A stretch of DNA of 34,749 nucleotides from an uncultured Clostridia bacterium (GCA_949388605.1 CASKJV010000020.1:1-34749); one strand, 5' to 3'. Positions 1 through 9,322 are shown, counted from the first letter of the stretch. The notes: a model not told the origin generated them from the letters alone. Made by a program: numbers and translations.

Positions 1-2169
1 TGTCTCTGTTTTACTGTTATCTATTTCTCCGTCATAATAGTATTCTACTTTATAACCAAAACTTTCTTTTACATAGTATACTTTGATTACATTATTTTCT
101 GGATTTTCGCTTATTGTTAATGGTAGTCCTACCACTCCATCTACTAATCCTTCTATTCCTTCTGTTTCTCCTTCTTCTGTTGTTTGTAATCTATATCCTG
201 TTATATTTTTATCTGTATATTCTTCTATTATGTCTCCATATTCTGCTGATTTTGTTTCTGTTTTACTATTGTCTATTTCTCCATCATAATAGTATTCTAC
301 TTTATAATTATAATTTTTTAATTTATATGTTACTTTAATTTCCTTATTTTCTGTAATATTCTCAAGTAATAAAGTATAAGCTCCAGTTTCACTCGCTTCA
401 AAATCTTGTTCTTCATTATTTATCGTAATTGTATCAATTTCATAATTTGCATCTGGTGTTATAACAATATCTTTTGTACAATTATCACCATATTTTACTG
501 TTTCATATACTTCATCTTCACTACCAGAAATACTTCCACCTTGTCCATTTACAAAAGTTTTTATTTCATAGCTTTCTCTTTCGTTTACTATTTCTAATAA
601 TGTTTTTTCTTCAATTGCTGTACTTAATTCGCTTTCTGTTACTTTTATATAAACTGCTGTCCCATTAGTTTGATTAGATTCTTTTTCTAATCCAACCATA
701 GCATAACTACTTTCTCCTAAAACAGCTGAATCATAACAACAAGCTTCATGTCCAGTAAATCCAAATTCATTTGCCCATATTACTTTTCCTTCTGGAGAAA
801 TTCTTGTGGCTATTCCTCTCCAACTATTAGCATTTTCTGAAACTGGTTGAGTTTGTATATCATATCCTGAATCTGTATTCTTTCCTTGAATTGTAATATT
901 TCCAGCATCTGAATCTCCAACTAAAAATACATCATTATTATTTGTTACTTCTAATTGATAAAAATGATCATTACCTACTCCACCTATAGTTCTAGCCCAT
1001 TCTATTTTTAAATCTTTTGTTATTTTTAAAACATATCCATCTGTTCCACCATTTGATTCTATTTCTATAGGTACTCCTGAAACTGTATTTTCTTTTTCAA
1101 ATATTTTTCTTCCAGAAAATACTCCTGTATAATATATTTCTCCATTTTTGCCTTCTTTTACATTATGTGCTTTATGCCAACTGTCATATCCACTTTCTGC
1201 TTTTGTGTCTAAAAAGCCTTTAACTCCTAATGTATTTTTATCTACTAATAAAAGTACATATTCACTATTTCCTATATTCGTATTTCCACCTGGTCTATCA
1301 GTAATTTCTTGTGACCCTACATATGCACTTATTACATATCCATTTTCTGTATCTATAATTGAGTATGCATATTCATTTCCTGTTCCTGATATAGAACAAT
1401 CTCCATTTCCATATTGTCCACCATCATTTATTTCATTTAAATTTGAATCAAATTTATCTATATATATTTTTCTATTTCCGTTTTCATAATCACCTATTAA
1501 AATATAATTGCCATCTGAATCTATAGTAAAATCCTTATAATTTGTATTATTATTTATAGAAAATCCTTCTAATCTATTCCCATCATTATCATATTTTACT
1601 ATTTTATGTTGATACAGACATACAAATCCCTCTTCAATAAATTTTAATTGTCTTATAGAACCATCAGATCCTTCTAACTCACTTATTGTTTTTGTCCACA
1701 CTATTGTATTATCTGCATTAATAAATGATACATATCCTTTATAATAATATATACTACATCCATCATCTCTTCCTTCAATACAATATTGATCTGGATATGA
1801 TTCTGCATCTGTTTGTTCAGTGTATAATGGTTCATTTGCTAAAGCTAAAATTATATTTTTTCTATTATTGTTTACACCAATACTCCAAATCTTATTTGAT
1901 TTATTAACTAAATGCCCTGTTGAAGTTGTTATTTGTTCTATTTCATAAAATCCATCTTTTAAATTTACACTAATAGTTCCTGTTTCATCTGTTTCAAAAA
2001 CTCTACAATTTTCTCCATTTATAGTTTCTTCTGTTCCTAAAACATTTCCTTCTTCATCTGTGGCTACAGAATAAGTTTTATCTGTTCCTTCTAATATTAT
2101 TTCTTTTATAGAAAATTTAGAGTTTTGAATCAACTTATTATTATCAGATTTTAATATTATTTTAACTGG
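1..2169 (-). repeat. Tandem module unit 3 of the surface protein gene (cut by window edge)
   Basis: This is the third copy, the most diverged, with two MucBP-like repeats visible before the edge. The landmark at 1221 corresponds to 3273 in unit 2. Several short stretches (for example 1471-1510) match unit 1 better than unit 2 does, which points to conversion between copies. Confidence 0.8.
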
Positions 2170-5100
2170 CTCTTTTTCAATATAGTATACTTTTATAATA
2201 TTATTAGCTAAATTATCACTTATTAATAATGGGAAATTTTCTGTTTTATCTAATTTATATCCAACAATTCTTTTATCTGGATATTCTTTTATAAAACTAT
2301 TATATGAAACTGGTATTGTTTCTGTTTTTTCACTATCTAACTCTCCATTATAATAGTATTCTATCTTATAATTATATTTTTTTAGTTCATAAGTTACTTG
2401 AATTTCTTTATTTTCTGTAACATTTTGAATATTTAAAGTATAACTTCCATTTGCATTTACTTCAAATTCTTGTTCTTCACCATTTATTGTTATTTTTGTA
2501 ATCTTATAATATGAGTTTGGAGTCATAACTATTTCTTTTGTAGTATTTTCTCCATGTTTTACTGTTTCATATACTTTCTGATCACTTCCTGAAATACTTC
2601 CCCCTTCTCCATTTACAGAGGTTTTTATTGTATAAGTTTTTCTTTCATTTATTATCTCCAATGAAGTTTTATTTTCACAAGTTGGAATTTTTTCATCTTC
2701 ATTTACTTTTATATATGATGCTTTTCCTCCAGAATTTTCTTCATGTCCAACAATCATATAATTATTATTATCTAAACAGCTTACATTATATAATGCTTCA
2801 TTGTTTGAGAATCCAAATTCTCTTGCCCATACTAATTTTCCTTCTGAATTAAGTCTTGCAGTTATTCCTCTCCAAGTTCCTACATTATTTGATAAAGGTG
2901 TAGTATTTATTTCTTCTCCATAAGATGTATTCTCAGCTATTTCATGTATTGCTCCATGATTAGAATCTCCAACAAAGATTACTCCATTATCATTTGTTAT
3001 ATCTAATTCATAAAAATGATCATTTCCTGTTCCACCTATATTTCTTGCCCATTCTATTTTTAGATCTTTTGTTATTTTTAGAACATATCCATCTGTTCCA
3101 CCATTTGATGTTATTTGAATTGGAGTCCCTGAAACTGTATTTTCTCCTTCAAAAGTTTTTGTTCCTGAAAATACTCCTATATAGTAAATTTCTCCATTCT
3201 TTCCTTTTTTTACATTATGTCCTTTATGCCAGTTATCATATCCACTTTCTGCCTTTGTATCTAAAAATCCTTTAACTCCTAATGTATTTTTATCTACTAA
3301 TAAAAGTACATATTCACTATTTCCTATACTTGTATTTCCACCTGCTCTATCTGTAACTTCTTGTGATCCTACATATGCACTTATTAAATATCCATTTTCT
3401 GTATCTATAATATTATATGCATATTCATTCCCTGTTCCTGATATAGAACCATCTCCATTTCCATATTGTCCACCATCATTAATTTCATTTAAATTTGAAT
3501 CAAATTTATCTATATATATTTTATTATTTTGGTAATTATAATCACCTAATAAAATGTAATTTCCATCTGAATCTATTGTAAATGATTTATATGTACTACT
3601 ATTACTTATTAAAAATCTTTCTAGTCTATTTCCTTCATCATCATATTTTGCTATCTTATGTTCATATAAGCATACAAATCCATCTTCAACAAATTCTATT
3701 TGTCTTATTACTCCATTAGCACCTTCAAGTTCGTTAATGGTTTTTGTCCATGCTATACTGTTATCTGCGTTAATAAAAGATAAGTTTCCATTATGATAAT
3801 ATATGCTACATCCATCATTTCTTCCTTTTATACAATATTGTGATGGAGTTGTTGTTGCATCAGTTGTATATCTTGGTTCTGATACATTTATTGTAATTTG
3901 TCCTTTTATGTTTTTATTTATTCCAATATTCCAAATTCTATTATCAAAACTAATAGAATGTCCTTCTGATGTTGTTATTTGTTCTATTTCATAAAATCCA
4001 TCTTTTAAATTTTCTGTTATAGTTCCATTTTCATCAGTTATAAAAACTCTACAAATCTCTCCATCTATAGTTTCTTCTGTTCCTAAAACATTTCCTTCTT
4101 CATCTGTTGGATTTGAATAGTGTTTTTCTTGCTCTTCTATTATTATTTCTTTAATAGCAAATTTAGCATTTTGTATTAAAGAGTCTTCTTCATTTTTTAC
4201 AATTATTTGGAATGGCTGTCTTTTTGTATAATAAATTTTTATTACATTATTGCTTGTATTTTCACTTATTGTTAATGGTAAATTTTCTGTTTTCTTTAAT
4301 TTGTATTCTGTTCCTTTTTTATCTGTATATTCTTCTATTATGCTTCCATATACTGCTGATTTTGTTTCTGTTTTACTATTGTCTATTTCTCCATCATAAT
4401 AATATTCTACTTTATAATCGAAGCTATCTTTTACATAGTATACTTTGATTACATTGTTATCTGGATTTTCACTTATTGTTAATGGTAGTCCTACTACTCC
4501 ATTTACTAATCCTTCTATTCCAGCTGTTTGTCCTTCTTCTGTTGTTTGTAATCTATATCCTGTTATATTTTTATCTGTATATCTTTCTATTGTGCTTCCA
4601 TATACAGCTTCATTTGTTACTGTTTTACTACTATCTATTTGTCCATCATAATAGTATTCTATTTTATAATTATAATTTTTTAATTTATATGTTACTTTAA
4701 TCTCTTTATTTTCTGTAACATTTTCAATATTTAAAGTATAAGTTCCATCTTCATTTACTTCAAATTCTTGTTCTTCTCCATTTATTACTATTGTATCGAT
4801 TTCATAATTTGCATTAGGTGTCATAACAATATCTTTTATACAATTATCTCCGTATTTTACTGTTTCATATACTTCATCTTCACTACCTGAAATATTTCCG
4901 CCTTCTCCATCTACTGAAGTTTTTATTGTATAAGTTTTTCTTTCATTTACTATTTCTAATATTTTTATATTTTCAAAATTAAATATCTTTTCCTCTTCAT
5001 TTATTTTTACATATGAAGCTTTTCCTCCAGAATTTACTTCATGTCCAACAATCATATAATTATTATTATCTAAACAGCTTACATTATATAATGCTTCATT

Positions 5101-6711
5101 GTTTGAGAATCCAAATTCTCTTGCCCATACTAATTTTCCTTCTGAATTAAGTCTTGCAGTTATTCCTCTCCAAGTTCCTACATTATTTGATAAAGGTGTA
5201 GTATTTATTTCTTCTCCATAAGATGTATTCTCAGCTATTTCATGTATTGCTCCATGATTAGAATCTCCAACAAAGATTACTCCATTATCATTTGTTATAT
5301 CTAATTCATAAAAATGATCATTTCCTGTTCCACCTATATTTCTTGCCCATTCTATTTTTAGATCTTTTGTTATTTTTAGAACATATCCATCTGTTCCACC
5401 ATTTGATGTTATTTGAATTGGAGCTCCTGAAACTGTATTTTCTCCTTCAAAAGTTTTTGTTCCCGAAAATACTCCTATATAATAAATTTCTCCATTTTTT
5501 CCCTTTTTTACATTATGTGCTTTATGCCAGTTATCATATCCACTTTCTGCCTTTGTGTCTAAAAAGCCTTTAACTCCTAATGTATTTTTATCTACTAATA
5601 AAAGTACATATTCACTATTTCCTATACTTGTATTTCCACCTGCTCTATCTGTAATTTCTTGCGATCCCACATATGCACTTATTAAATATCCATTTTCTGT
5701 ATCTATAATAGTATATGCATATTCATTTCCTGTTCCTGATATAGAACACTCTCCATTTCCATATTGTCCACCATCATTTATTTCATTTAAATTTGAATCA
5801 AATTTATCTATATATATTTTTCTATTTCCGTCTTCATAATCACCTATTAAAATATAATTGCCATCTGAATCTATTGTAAATGATTTATATGTACTACTAT
5901 TACTTATTAAAAATCTTTCTAGTCTATTTCCTTCATCATCATATTTTGCTATCTTATGTTCATATAAGCATACAAATCCATCTTCAACAAATTCTATTTG
6001 TCTTATTACTCCATTAGCACCTTCAAGTTCGTTAATGGTTTTTGTCCATGCTATACTGTTATCTGCGTTAATAAAAGATAAGTTTCCATTATGATAATAT
6101 ATGCTACATCCATCATTTCTTCCTTTTATACAATATTGTGATGGAGTTGTTGTTGCATCAGTTGTATATCTTGGTTCTGATACATTTATTGTAATTTGTC
6201 CTTTTATGTTTTTATTTATTCCAATATTCCAAATTCTATTATCAAAACTAATAGAATGTCCTTCTGATGTTGTTATTTGTTCTATTTCATAAAATCCATC
6301 TTTTAAATTTTCTGTTATAGTTCCATTTTCATCAGTTATAAAAACTCTACAAATCTCTCCATCTATAGTTTCTTTTGTTCCTAAAACATTTCCTTCTTCA
6401 TCTGTTGGATTTGAATAATATTTTTCTTGTCCTTCTATTGTTACTTCTTTAATAACAAATTTAGCATTTTGGACTAAAGAATCATTGTCACCTTTTACAG
6501 TTATTTTAAAATCATTCTCCGAATTGGAGATACTATTTGCATTTCTATTTATTAGTGTTTCTATATCAGTCATCATTTTTGAAATTTTACCGCTCATACT
6601 ATTATTTGTTTGAGTATTATTGCAAATAATAGTTATTAATCCTATAACTATAAAAACTAGTGCTAATAGTAAGATTCCTAATTTTCTCTTTAATTTTGAA
6701 TTTTTTTCCAT
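1..6711 (-). CDS. Giant repeat-built surface/secreted protein (partial, C-terminus outside window)
   Basis: The frame is open for 2,237 codons from ATG 6711 to the left edge with no stop, so the C-terminus and any wall anchor are not visible. I chose this ATG because GGAGG lies 8 nt upstream; an in-frame ATG at 6717 is too close to it. Residues 9-28 form a hydrophobic signal or anchor segment after a basic start. Then comes a module seen three times: a SpaA/Cna-B-like domain (QNAKFxIKE), a long region with beta-propeller-like repeats (GGTGNDHFYEL, VGDSN), an InlB-B/Flg_new-type repeat (GGxISGSEDEVYETVKYG), and one or two MucBP-like repeats (YKVEYYYDGEIDNSKTET). These families are known from adhesins of Gram-positive bacteria, so adhesion to mucus or other cells is the likely role; this is inference. 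Copies 1 and 2 are nearly identical over long stretches. Confidence 0.88.
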   Translation of the reverse strand, partial: MEKNSKLKRKLGILLLALVFIVIGLITIICNNTQTNNSMSGKISKMMTDIETLINRNANSISNSENDFKITVKGDNDSLVQNAKFVIKEVTIEGQEKYYSNPTDEEGNVLGTKETIDGEICRVFITDENGTITENLKDGFYEIEQITTSEGHSISFDNRIWNIGINKNIKGQITINVSEPRYTTDATTTPSQYCIKGRNDGCSIYYHNGNLSFINADNSIAWTKTINELEGANGVIRQIEFVEDGFVCLYEHKIAKYDDEGNRLERFLISNSSTYKSFTIDSDGNYILIGDYEDGNRKIYIDKFDSNLNEINDGGQYGNGECSISGTGNEYAYTIIDTENGYLISAYVGSQEITDRAGGNTSIGNSEYVLLLVDKNTLGVKGFLDTKAESGYDNWHKAHNVKKGKNGEIYYIGVFSGTKTFEGENTVSGAPIQITSNGGTDGYVLKITKDLKIEWARNIGGTGNDHFYELDITNDNGVIFVGDSNHGAIHEIAENTSYGEEINTTPLSNNVGTWRGITARLNSEGKLVWAREFGFSNNEALYNVSCLDNNNYMIVGHEVNSGGKASYVKINEEEKIFNFENIKILEIVNERKTYTIKTSVDGEGGNISGSEDEVYETVKYGDNCIKDIVMTPNANYEIDTIVINGEEQEFEVNEDGTYTLNIENVTENKEIKVTYKLKNYNYKIEYYYDGQIDSSKTVTNEAVYGSTIERYTDKNITGYRLQTTEEGQTAGIEGLVNGVVGLPLTISENPDNNVIKVYYVKDSFDYKVEYYYDGEIDNSKTETKSAVYGSIIEEYTDKKGTEYKLKKTENLPLTISENTSNNVIKIYYTKRQPFQIIVKNEEDSLIQNAKFAIKEIIIEEQEKHYSNPTDEEGNVLGTEETIDGEICRVFITDENGTITENLKDGFYEIEQITTSEGHSISFDNRIWNIGINKNIKGQITINVSEPRYTTDATTTPSQYCIKGRNDGCSIYYHNGNLSFINADNSIAWTKTINELEGANGVIRQIEFVEDGFVCLYEHKIAKYDDEGNRLERFLISNSSTYKSFTIDSDGNYILLGDYNYQNNKIYIDKFDSNLNEINDGGQYGNGDGSISGTGNEYAYNIIDTENGYLISAYVGSQEVTDRAGGNTSIGNSEYVLLLVDKNTLGVKGFLDTKAESGYDNWHKGHNVKKGKNGEIYYIGVFSGTKTFEGENTVSGTPIQITSNGGTDGYVLKITKDLKIEWARNIGGTGNDHFYELDITNDNGVIFVGDSNHGAIHEIAENTSYGEEINTTPLSNNVGTWRGITARLNSEGKLVWAREFGFSNNEALYNVSCLDNNNYMIVGHEENSGGKASYIKVNEDEKIPTCENKTSLEIINERKTYTIKTSVNGEGGSISGSDQKVYETVKHGENTTKEIVMTPNSYYKITKITINGEEQEFEVNANGSYTLNIQNVTENKEIQVTYELKKYNYKIEYYYNGELDSEKTETIPVSYNSFIKEYPDKRIVGYKLDKTENFPLLISDNLANNIIKVYYIEKEPVKIILKSDNNKLIQNSKFSIKEIILEGTDKTYSVATDEEGNVLGTEETINGENCRVFETDETGTISVNLKDGFYEIEQITTSTGHLVNKSNKIWSIGVNNNRKNIILALANEPLYTEQTDAESYPDQYCIEGRDDGCSIYYYKGYVSFINADNTIVWTKTISELEGSDGSIRQLKFIEEGFVCLYQHKIVKYDNDGNRLEGFSINNNTNYKDFTIDSDGNYILIGDYENGNRKIYIDKFDSNLNEINDGGQYGNGDCSISGTGNEYAYSIIDTENGYVISAYVGSQEITDRPGGNTNIGNSEYVLLLVDKNTLGVKGFLDTKAESGYDSWHKAHNVKEGKNGEIYYTGVFSGRKIFEKENTVSGVPIEIESNGGTDGYVLKITKDLKIEWARTIGGVGNDHFYQLEVTNNNDVFLVGDSDAGNITIQGKNTDSGYDIQTQPVSENANSWRGIATRISPEGKVIWANEFGFTGHEACCYDSAVLGESSYAMVGLEKESNQTNGTAVYIKVTESELSTAIEEKTLLEIVNERESYEIKTFVNGQGGSISGSEDEVYETVKYGDNCTKDIVITPDANYEIDTITINNEEQDFEASETGAYTLLLENITENKEIKVTYKLKNYNYKVEYYYDGEIDNSKTETKSAEYGDIIEEYTDKNITGYRLQTTEEGETEGIEGLVDGVVGLPLTISENPENNVIKVYYVKESFGYKVEYYYDGEIDNSKTET
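2170..4215 (-). repeat. Tandem module unit 2 of the surface protein gene
   Basis: This is the second copy, 2,046 bp. It is shorter than unit 1 mainly because it has one MucBP-like repeat instead of two, a loss of about 82 codons. The central part is nearly identical to unit 1, while its last third is closer in sequence to neither copy. Confidence 0.85.
4216..6513 (-). repeat. Tandem module unit 1 of the surface protein gene
   Basis: This is the first (N-terminal) copy of the repeated module: 2,298 bp, 766 codons. It holds a SpaA-like domain, a propeller-like region, an InlB-B-type repeat and two MucBP-like repeats. Landmarks recur exactly 2,298 bp lower in unit 2, for example 5571 against 3273. 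The block 5040-6400 is almost identical to 2742-4100. Confidence 0.85.
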
Positions 6712-7318
6712 ATTCATATCCTCCAAAAAATGCTTTCCCTCTATTGTATATAATATACCTTTGTGTAAACTTTTTAAAACGAAATATTTTCCAATATCAT
6801 ACATTATTTTAGTATTATACTTTATTAATATAGCATAATAGTTATATTTTACTTATAAAATTCCGATTACATTTTTTAGGTGTTTTTATAGAAATATTAC
6901 GGAACTTGCTTTTCAGCGTTTTTATCTTTTTTGTTACTAATTAAATAATTTACTTTAATTTTTCTATTAACTTATTAGAAAAAAATTTATTACTTATTAA
7001 ATTATTACTGACAATATTCTTAAGATTTATTGATTTTGTGCTTATTTAGTATATTTATTGTTTATAAAGTTTTAATTAATTTTTTAAATATTAGTTAGCT
7101 TTTTTTATAAAAATTACTACAATTTTGTTATATATACTACAGCCCTAAGTAATAATAATAATAATATAGCAATTCACTTCTCATAACTTTTATATAATTC
7201 ATTATTTTAAATTCCATAAATAAAAATAATTTTTATTAAAGTAATTTTGAAAAATCTTATATAAGATAGAATTTTATACATTAAATCATTTTTATTATTT
7301 CTCCATGTTTTTCGATTG
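6712..7318. other. A+T-rich divergent intergenic region
   Basis: About 600 bp between two divergent genes. I see no plausible reading frame. It holds the leaders and promoters of both flanking genes and a short TAA-type microsatellite (7148-7165). Nothing else is supported. Confidence 0.6.
6750..6778 (-). promoter_or_regulatory. Candidate promoter of the surface protein gene
   Basis: On the minus strand a TTTAAA (6778-6773) and a TATTAT (6755-6750) are 17 bp apart. They lie about 40 bp upstream of the start codon. In DNA this A+T-rich such matches are cheap. Confidence 0.35.
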
Positions 7319-7347
7319 TTGACTTATATATTTTATCATGGTATAAT
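7319..7347 (+). promoter_or_regulatory. Strong sigma-A-type promoter for the 7391 gene
   Basis: TTGACT at 7319-7324 and TATAAT at 7342-7347 are separated by exactly 17 bp. The predicted transcript starts near 7354, giving a leader of about 37 nt that includes AGGAGG at 7379-7384. Confidence 0.75.
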
Positions 7348-7390
7348 TTATATTATGTAACCTTTAATTGTTTATATTAGGAGGAATCAA

Positions 7391-8017
7391 ATGAAAATTA
7401 ATAAAGCACGTATTACCGAGGCAATTCTTGAAACTGGTATTCGGCAACCTTGTATAAAATTAGAATTACAAAATATTATTTTTCCGAAGTGGGATGATTT
7501 AGGTCTTATTGGAAAAATGTTTCGTCAGTGTGTAAGCACAAAAGAACAGCCATATGGAAACATTTATGATGAAAATGTTTTTCAGACTGTGCTTCGTATA
7601 ATTGGAGGTAAGGTTTTAATTGAAGATAAACCTGATTGCTACTGTTGGAAATTTGGAAAAATAGAAGCAGCTAAAGAAATACGCAAAATTGGTAGTAACT
7701 CTGCTGATGGTATTTTAGCTCTTTGCGAACTTCTGAATACTATCAATAGTACTGAAGAGAAAAAACTTCTTGCTGATATGTTTTCACATATGAAAAAAGA
7801 TTTACTTCTTGTTACAACACCTGAAGAAAAACGCACGTGCATTGAAATCAATGCTGGAAATACTTTCACATATTGCGTTGATCAATGGATGGAAACAGAT
7901 AGTGAAGGCTATGCAGAGGCGACCCGACTCCAATTTGGTGATTATTTAATTGTATCTGATTCTGGTGTATATCGCGTAGGTCATGATGAATTTCGTGCAA
8001 CTCACAAACTTGTGTAA
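7391..8017 (+). CDS. Hypothetical protein with PGDYG-like C-terminus
   Basis: 208 residues with an ideal AGGAGG six nt before the ATG and its own promoter and terminator, so a single-gene unit. I do not recognise the family as a whole. The last 45 residues (GDYLIVSDSGVYRVGHDEF) resemble the short PGDYG-type domain found in phage and element proteins, in which a Gly-Asp-Tyr turn is followed by a Y-x-V...F segment. The N-terminal 160 residues look globular and mixed alpha/beta, with no signal peptide or membrane segment. Base use differs from its neighbours: the gene has more CGT/CGC/GCA codons and more G+C than the surrounding chromosome, suggesting recent acquisition. It lies just outside the element's left repeat and could be a remnant of an earlier insertion; that is inference. 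Confidence 0.7.
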   Translation: MKINKARITEAILETGIRQPCIKLELQNIIFPKWDDLGLIGKMFRQCVSTKEQPYGNIYDENVFQTVLRIIGGKVLIEDKPDCYCWKFGKIEAAKEIRKIGSNSADGILALCELLNTINSTEEKKLLADMFSHMKKDLLLVTTPEEKRTCIEINAGNTFTYCVDQWMETDSEGYAEATRLQFGDYLIVSDSGVYRVGHDEFRATHKLV

Positions 8018-8084
8018 AATATGATGATTTCAACTCGCATTGTAATTAAGATGCGACAAAATGGGCTGTAAAAAAGCCACATAC

Positions 8085-8115
8085 AAAAATGCGTGAATAA
8101 TTCACGCATTTTTTT
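8085..8115 (+). terminator. Rho-independent terminator after the 7391 gene
   Basis: Inverted arms AAAAATGCGTGAA and TTCACGCATTTTT flank a TAA loop and run into seven or more T. It is about 70 bp after the stop codon. A smaller hairpin (TCGCAT / ATGCGA, 8034-8055) precedes it. Confidence 0.9.
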
Positions 8116-8290
8116 GTAAAAAAGAGCCTTAATATATATAATTAATGGCTCTAGTCGTATAATTAATACATGAAAAATTAAATCATATTAATAATTATTA
8201 TGATGTTAAAGAGTAAAAATTACGACTGGAAATTAAAAAAATTGTGTGTTAATAATCAAAATAAAGTCTTCTTAAATTATAGGATAAATA

Positions 8291-8467
8291 ATGAAGAGTT
8301 ATTACTTTAGAATAAAGTTTGAAAAACGTACTGAATATGTGATTGAGTATATGGAAAAACTTTTTAATAATTATAAAAAATTGTTTAATTTGGCTGAAAG
8401 TAATTTGGTTTATGGAAATTTCTGTAGGAAATTAAATAATCTAAGGAGATATGAAAAATTAACGTAA
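8291..8467 (+). CDS. Possible 58-residue protein, doubtful
   Basis: An ATG frame of 58 codons ending in TAA, rich in Lys, Asn, Tyr and Phe (starts MKSYYFRIKFEKR). Only a weak AGGA lies 8-10 nt upstream. It ends shortly before a clear terminator at 8504, which is the main reason to list it. No family is recognised. It may equally be the decayed tail of a larger gene. Confidence 0.25.
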   Translation: MKSYYFRIKFEKRTEYVIEYMEKLFNNYKKLFNLAESNLVYGNFCRKLNNLRRYEKLT

Positions 8468-8503
8468 TATAAAGTACGTTTAAAAGAATACAAATAAAAA
8501 TCC

Positions 8504-8548
8504 AAAAATGAAATTCAAGTTGAAATTGTAGCTTGAATTTCATTTTTT
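8504..8548 (+). terminator. Rho-independent terminator
   Basis: A perfect 16-bp stem (AAAAATGAAATTCAAG with its complement) around a 12-nt loop, ending in a T run. Because the stem starts with A5 it could work in both directions. The gene it serves is unclear; the 58-codon frame just upstream is the only candidate. Confidence 0.75.
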
Positions 8549-8680
8549 AGATTTCTTTTCTTTTTTACTATCTGTCCTAGAAAGTACTATTGTTTTTATT
8601 ATATTTGTATGATTCTATATAATTTTTTATATTGATATTCTACAATTACTAGTTTATTTTTGAAAGTACTTATAAATTTT

Positions 8681-8697
8681 GACCTTCGGGTTATGAG
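8681..8697. repeat. Left attachment-site repeat (attL-like)
   Basis: GACCTTCGGGTTATGAG is identical to 17 bp of the tRNA-Met gene at 26028-26044, covering anticodon loop, 3' anticodon stem and variable loop. Matching stops sharply at both sides. A partial copy, ACCTTCGGGT, occurs at 8757-8766. Confidence 0.75.
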
Positions 8698-8814
8698 AAT
8701 GGGTTGGCAGGCTTTTGTAATTTAGTGAAAATTAGGGTTTTCGCCGTTTTTTATACACCTTCGGGTATTTTAGCATACAGAACATTTGTGTCTTTTTAGG
8801 ACATTTTTTGAGAG

Positions 8815-8837
8815 TTTGTTTCCCAATTTTTTCCCAA
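8815..8837 (+). repeat. Left integrase arm-type site candidate
   Basis: Two TTCCCAA motifs 11 bp apart (8820 and 8831). The 23-bp block matches 25882-25904 in 22 positions and in the same orientation. It lies 117 bp inside the left core. Tn916-type integrases bind similar tandem 11-bp repeats near each element end. Confidence 0.65.
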
Positions 8838-8918
8838 GTGAATTGACACGAATGTTTGGTATTTTTCAGTCGATAAGATTGAATTTAAAAAATAGAAAAT
8901 TTTAATTTTTTAAATTTA

Positions 8919-8946
8919 TTTTGTGACAATTATAATTAGCACAAAA
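8919..8946 (+). promoter_or_regulatory. Palindromic operator overlapping a -10 box
   Basis: Arms TTTTGTG and CACAAAA surround a central perfect palindrome AATTATAATT. Only two symmetrical positions break the 28-bp dyad. The centre contains TATAAT (8931-8936), placed so that transcription would start about 25 nt before the gene at 8968. This fits a repressor site on that gene's promoter; no clear -35 box is visible. Confidence 0.5.
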
Positions 8947-8967
8947 TGATATAATGGAGGTTATTTT

Positions 8968-9273
8968 ATGAGTAATTTAAGAGAGGTTAATGATGATATT
9001 TTGAAAGAATGGATAGAATGTAGAGAGTCTACTCTTTTTCCTTTTACTAATGATGAAGATAAAAAACATGACATTTACTTTGATGAGTTTTTTGAAAATA
9101 TTTTAAGGAATGTTCCTAATCATAATAAAAAATATGTTAAGAAACAGTTTGATAAAATTGATGAGAATTTTCTTGATTATATTTGTTATTGGAGAGAAAA
9201 GTATTATAGGAATGGGTTTTGTGATGGAGTGCAGTTGATTATGGGTTGTGAAAACAATGTTGTTCCATTTTAA
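8968..9273 (+). CDS. Small hypothetical acidic protein
   Basis: 101 residues, GGAGG seven nt before the ATG. It is acidic and rich in Asp, Glu, Asn and Phe, with no signal peptide or membrane segment. The C-terminus (YYRNGFCDGVQLIMG) has the feel of small Firmicutes element proteins that end in a GF-x-x-G-x-x-L helix, such as those grouped as DUF6809, but I am not confident of this. It is the first gene inside the left end of the element, on the opposite strand to the cargo, behind its own palindromic operator. A regulatory or accessory role is possible; the sequence does not show one. Confidence 0.7.
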   Translation: MSNLREVNDDILKEWIECRESTLFPFTNDEDKKHDIYFDEFFENILRNVPNHNKKYVKKQFDKIDENFLDYICYWREKYYRNGFCDGVQLIMGCENNVVPF

Positions 9274-9293
9274 AGTGCAAATTTTGCACTTTA
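9271..9293. terminator. Hairpin overlapping the stop codon of the 8968 gene
   Basis: TAAAGTGCAAA with its complement forms an almost loop-free palindrome that begins at the TAA stop and ends in A-rich sequence. It may aid termination or protect the mRNA end. Confidence 0.5.
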
Positions 9294-9322
9294 AAAATAT
9301 AAAACAGCACTTTAAGATATCA

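Noticed and set aside
83-6292. Many plus-strand reading frames of 60-113 codons across the left 6.3 kb
   Set aside because: They are antisense shadows of the 2,237-codon minus-strand frame. They have no ribosome sites and a Leu/Phe/Ser-rich composition, and they recur at the 2,298-bp repeat period.
2170-6513. CRISPR-like or satellite repeat array
   Set aside because: The repeats are about 2.0-2.3 kb, in frame, and encode protein domains. There are no short repeats with spacers.
8681-8697. A second tRNA gene or tRNA pseudogene at the left repeat
   Set aside because: Only 17 bases match; no acceptor stem, T arm or D arm can be folded from the flanks.
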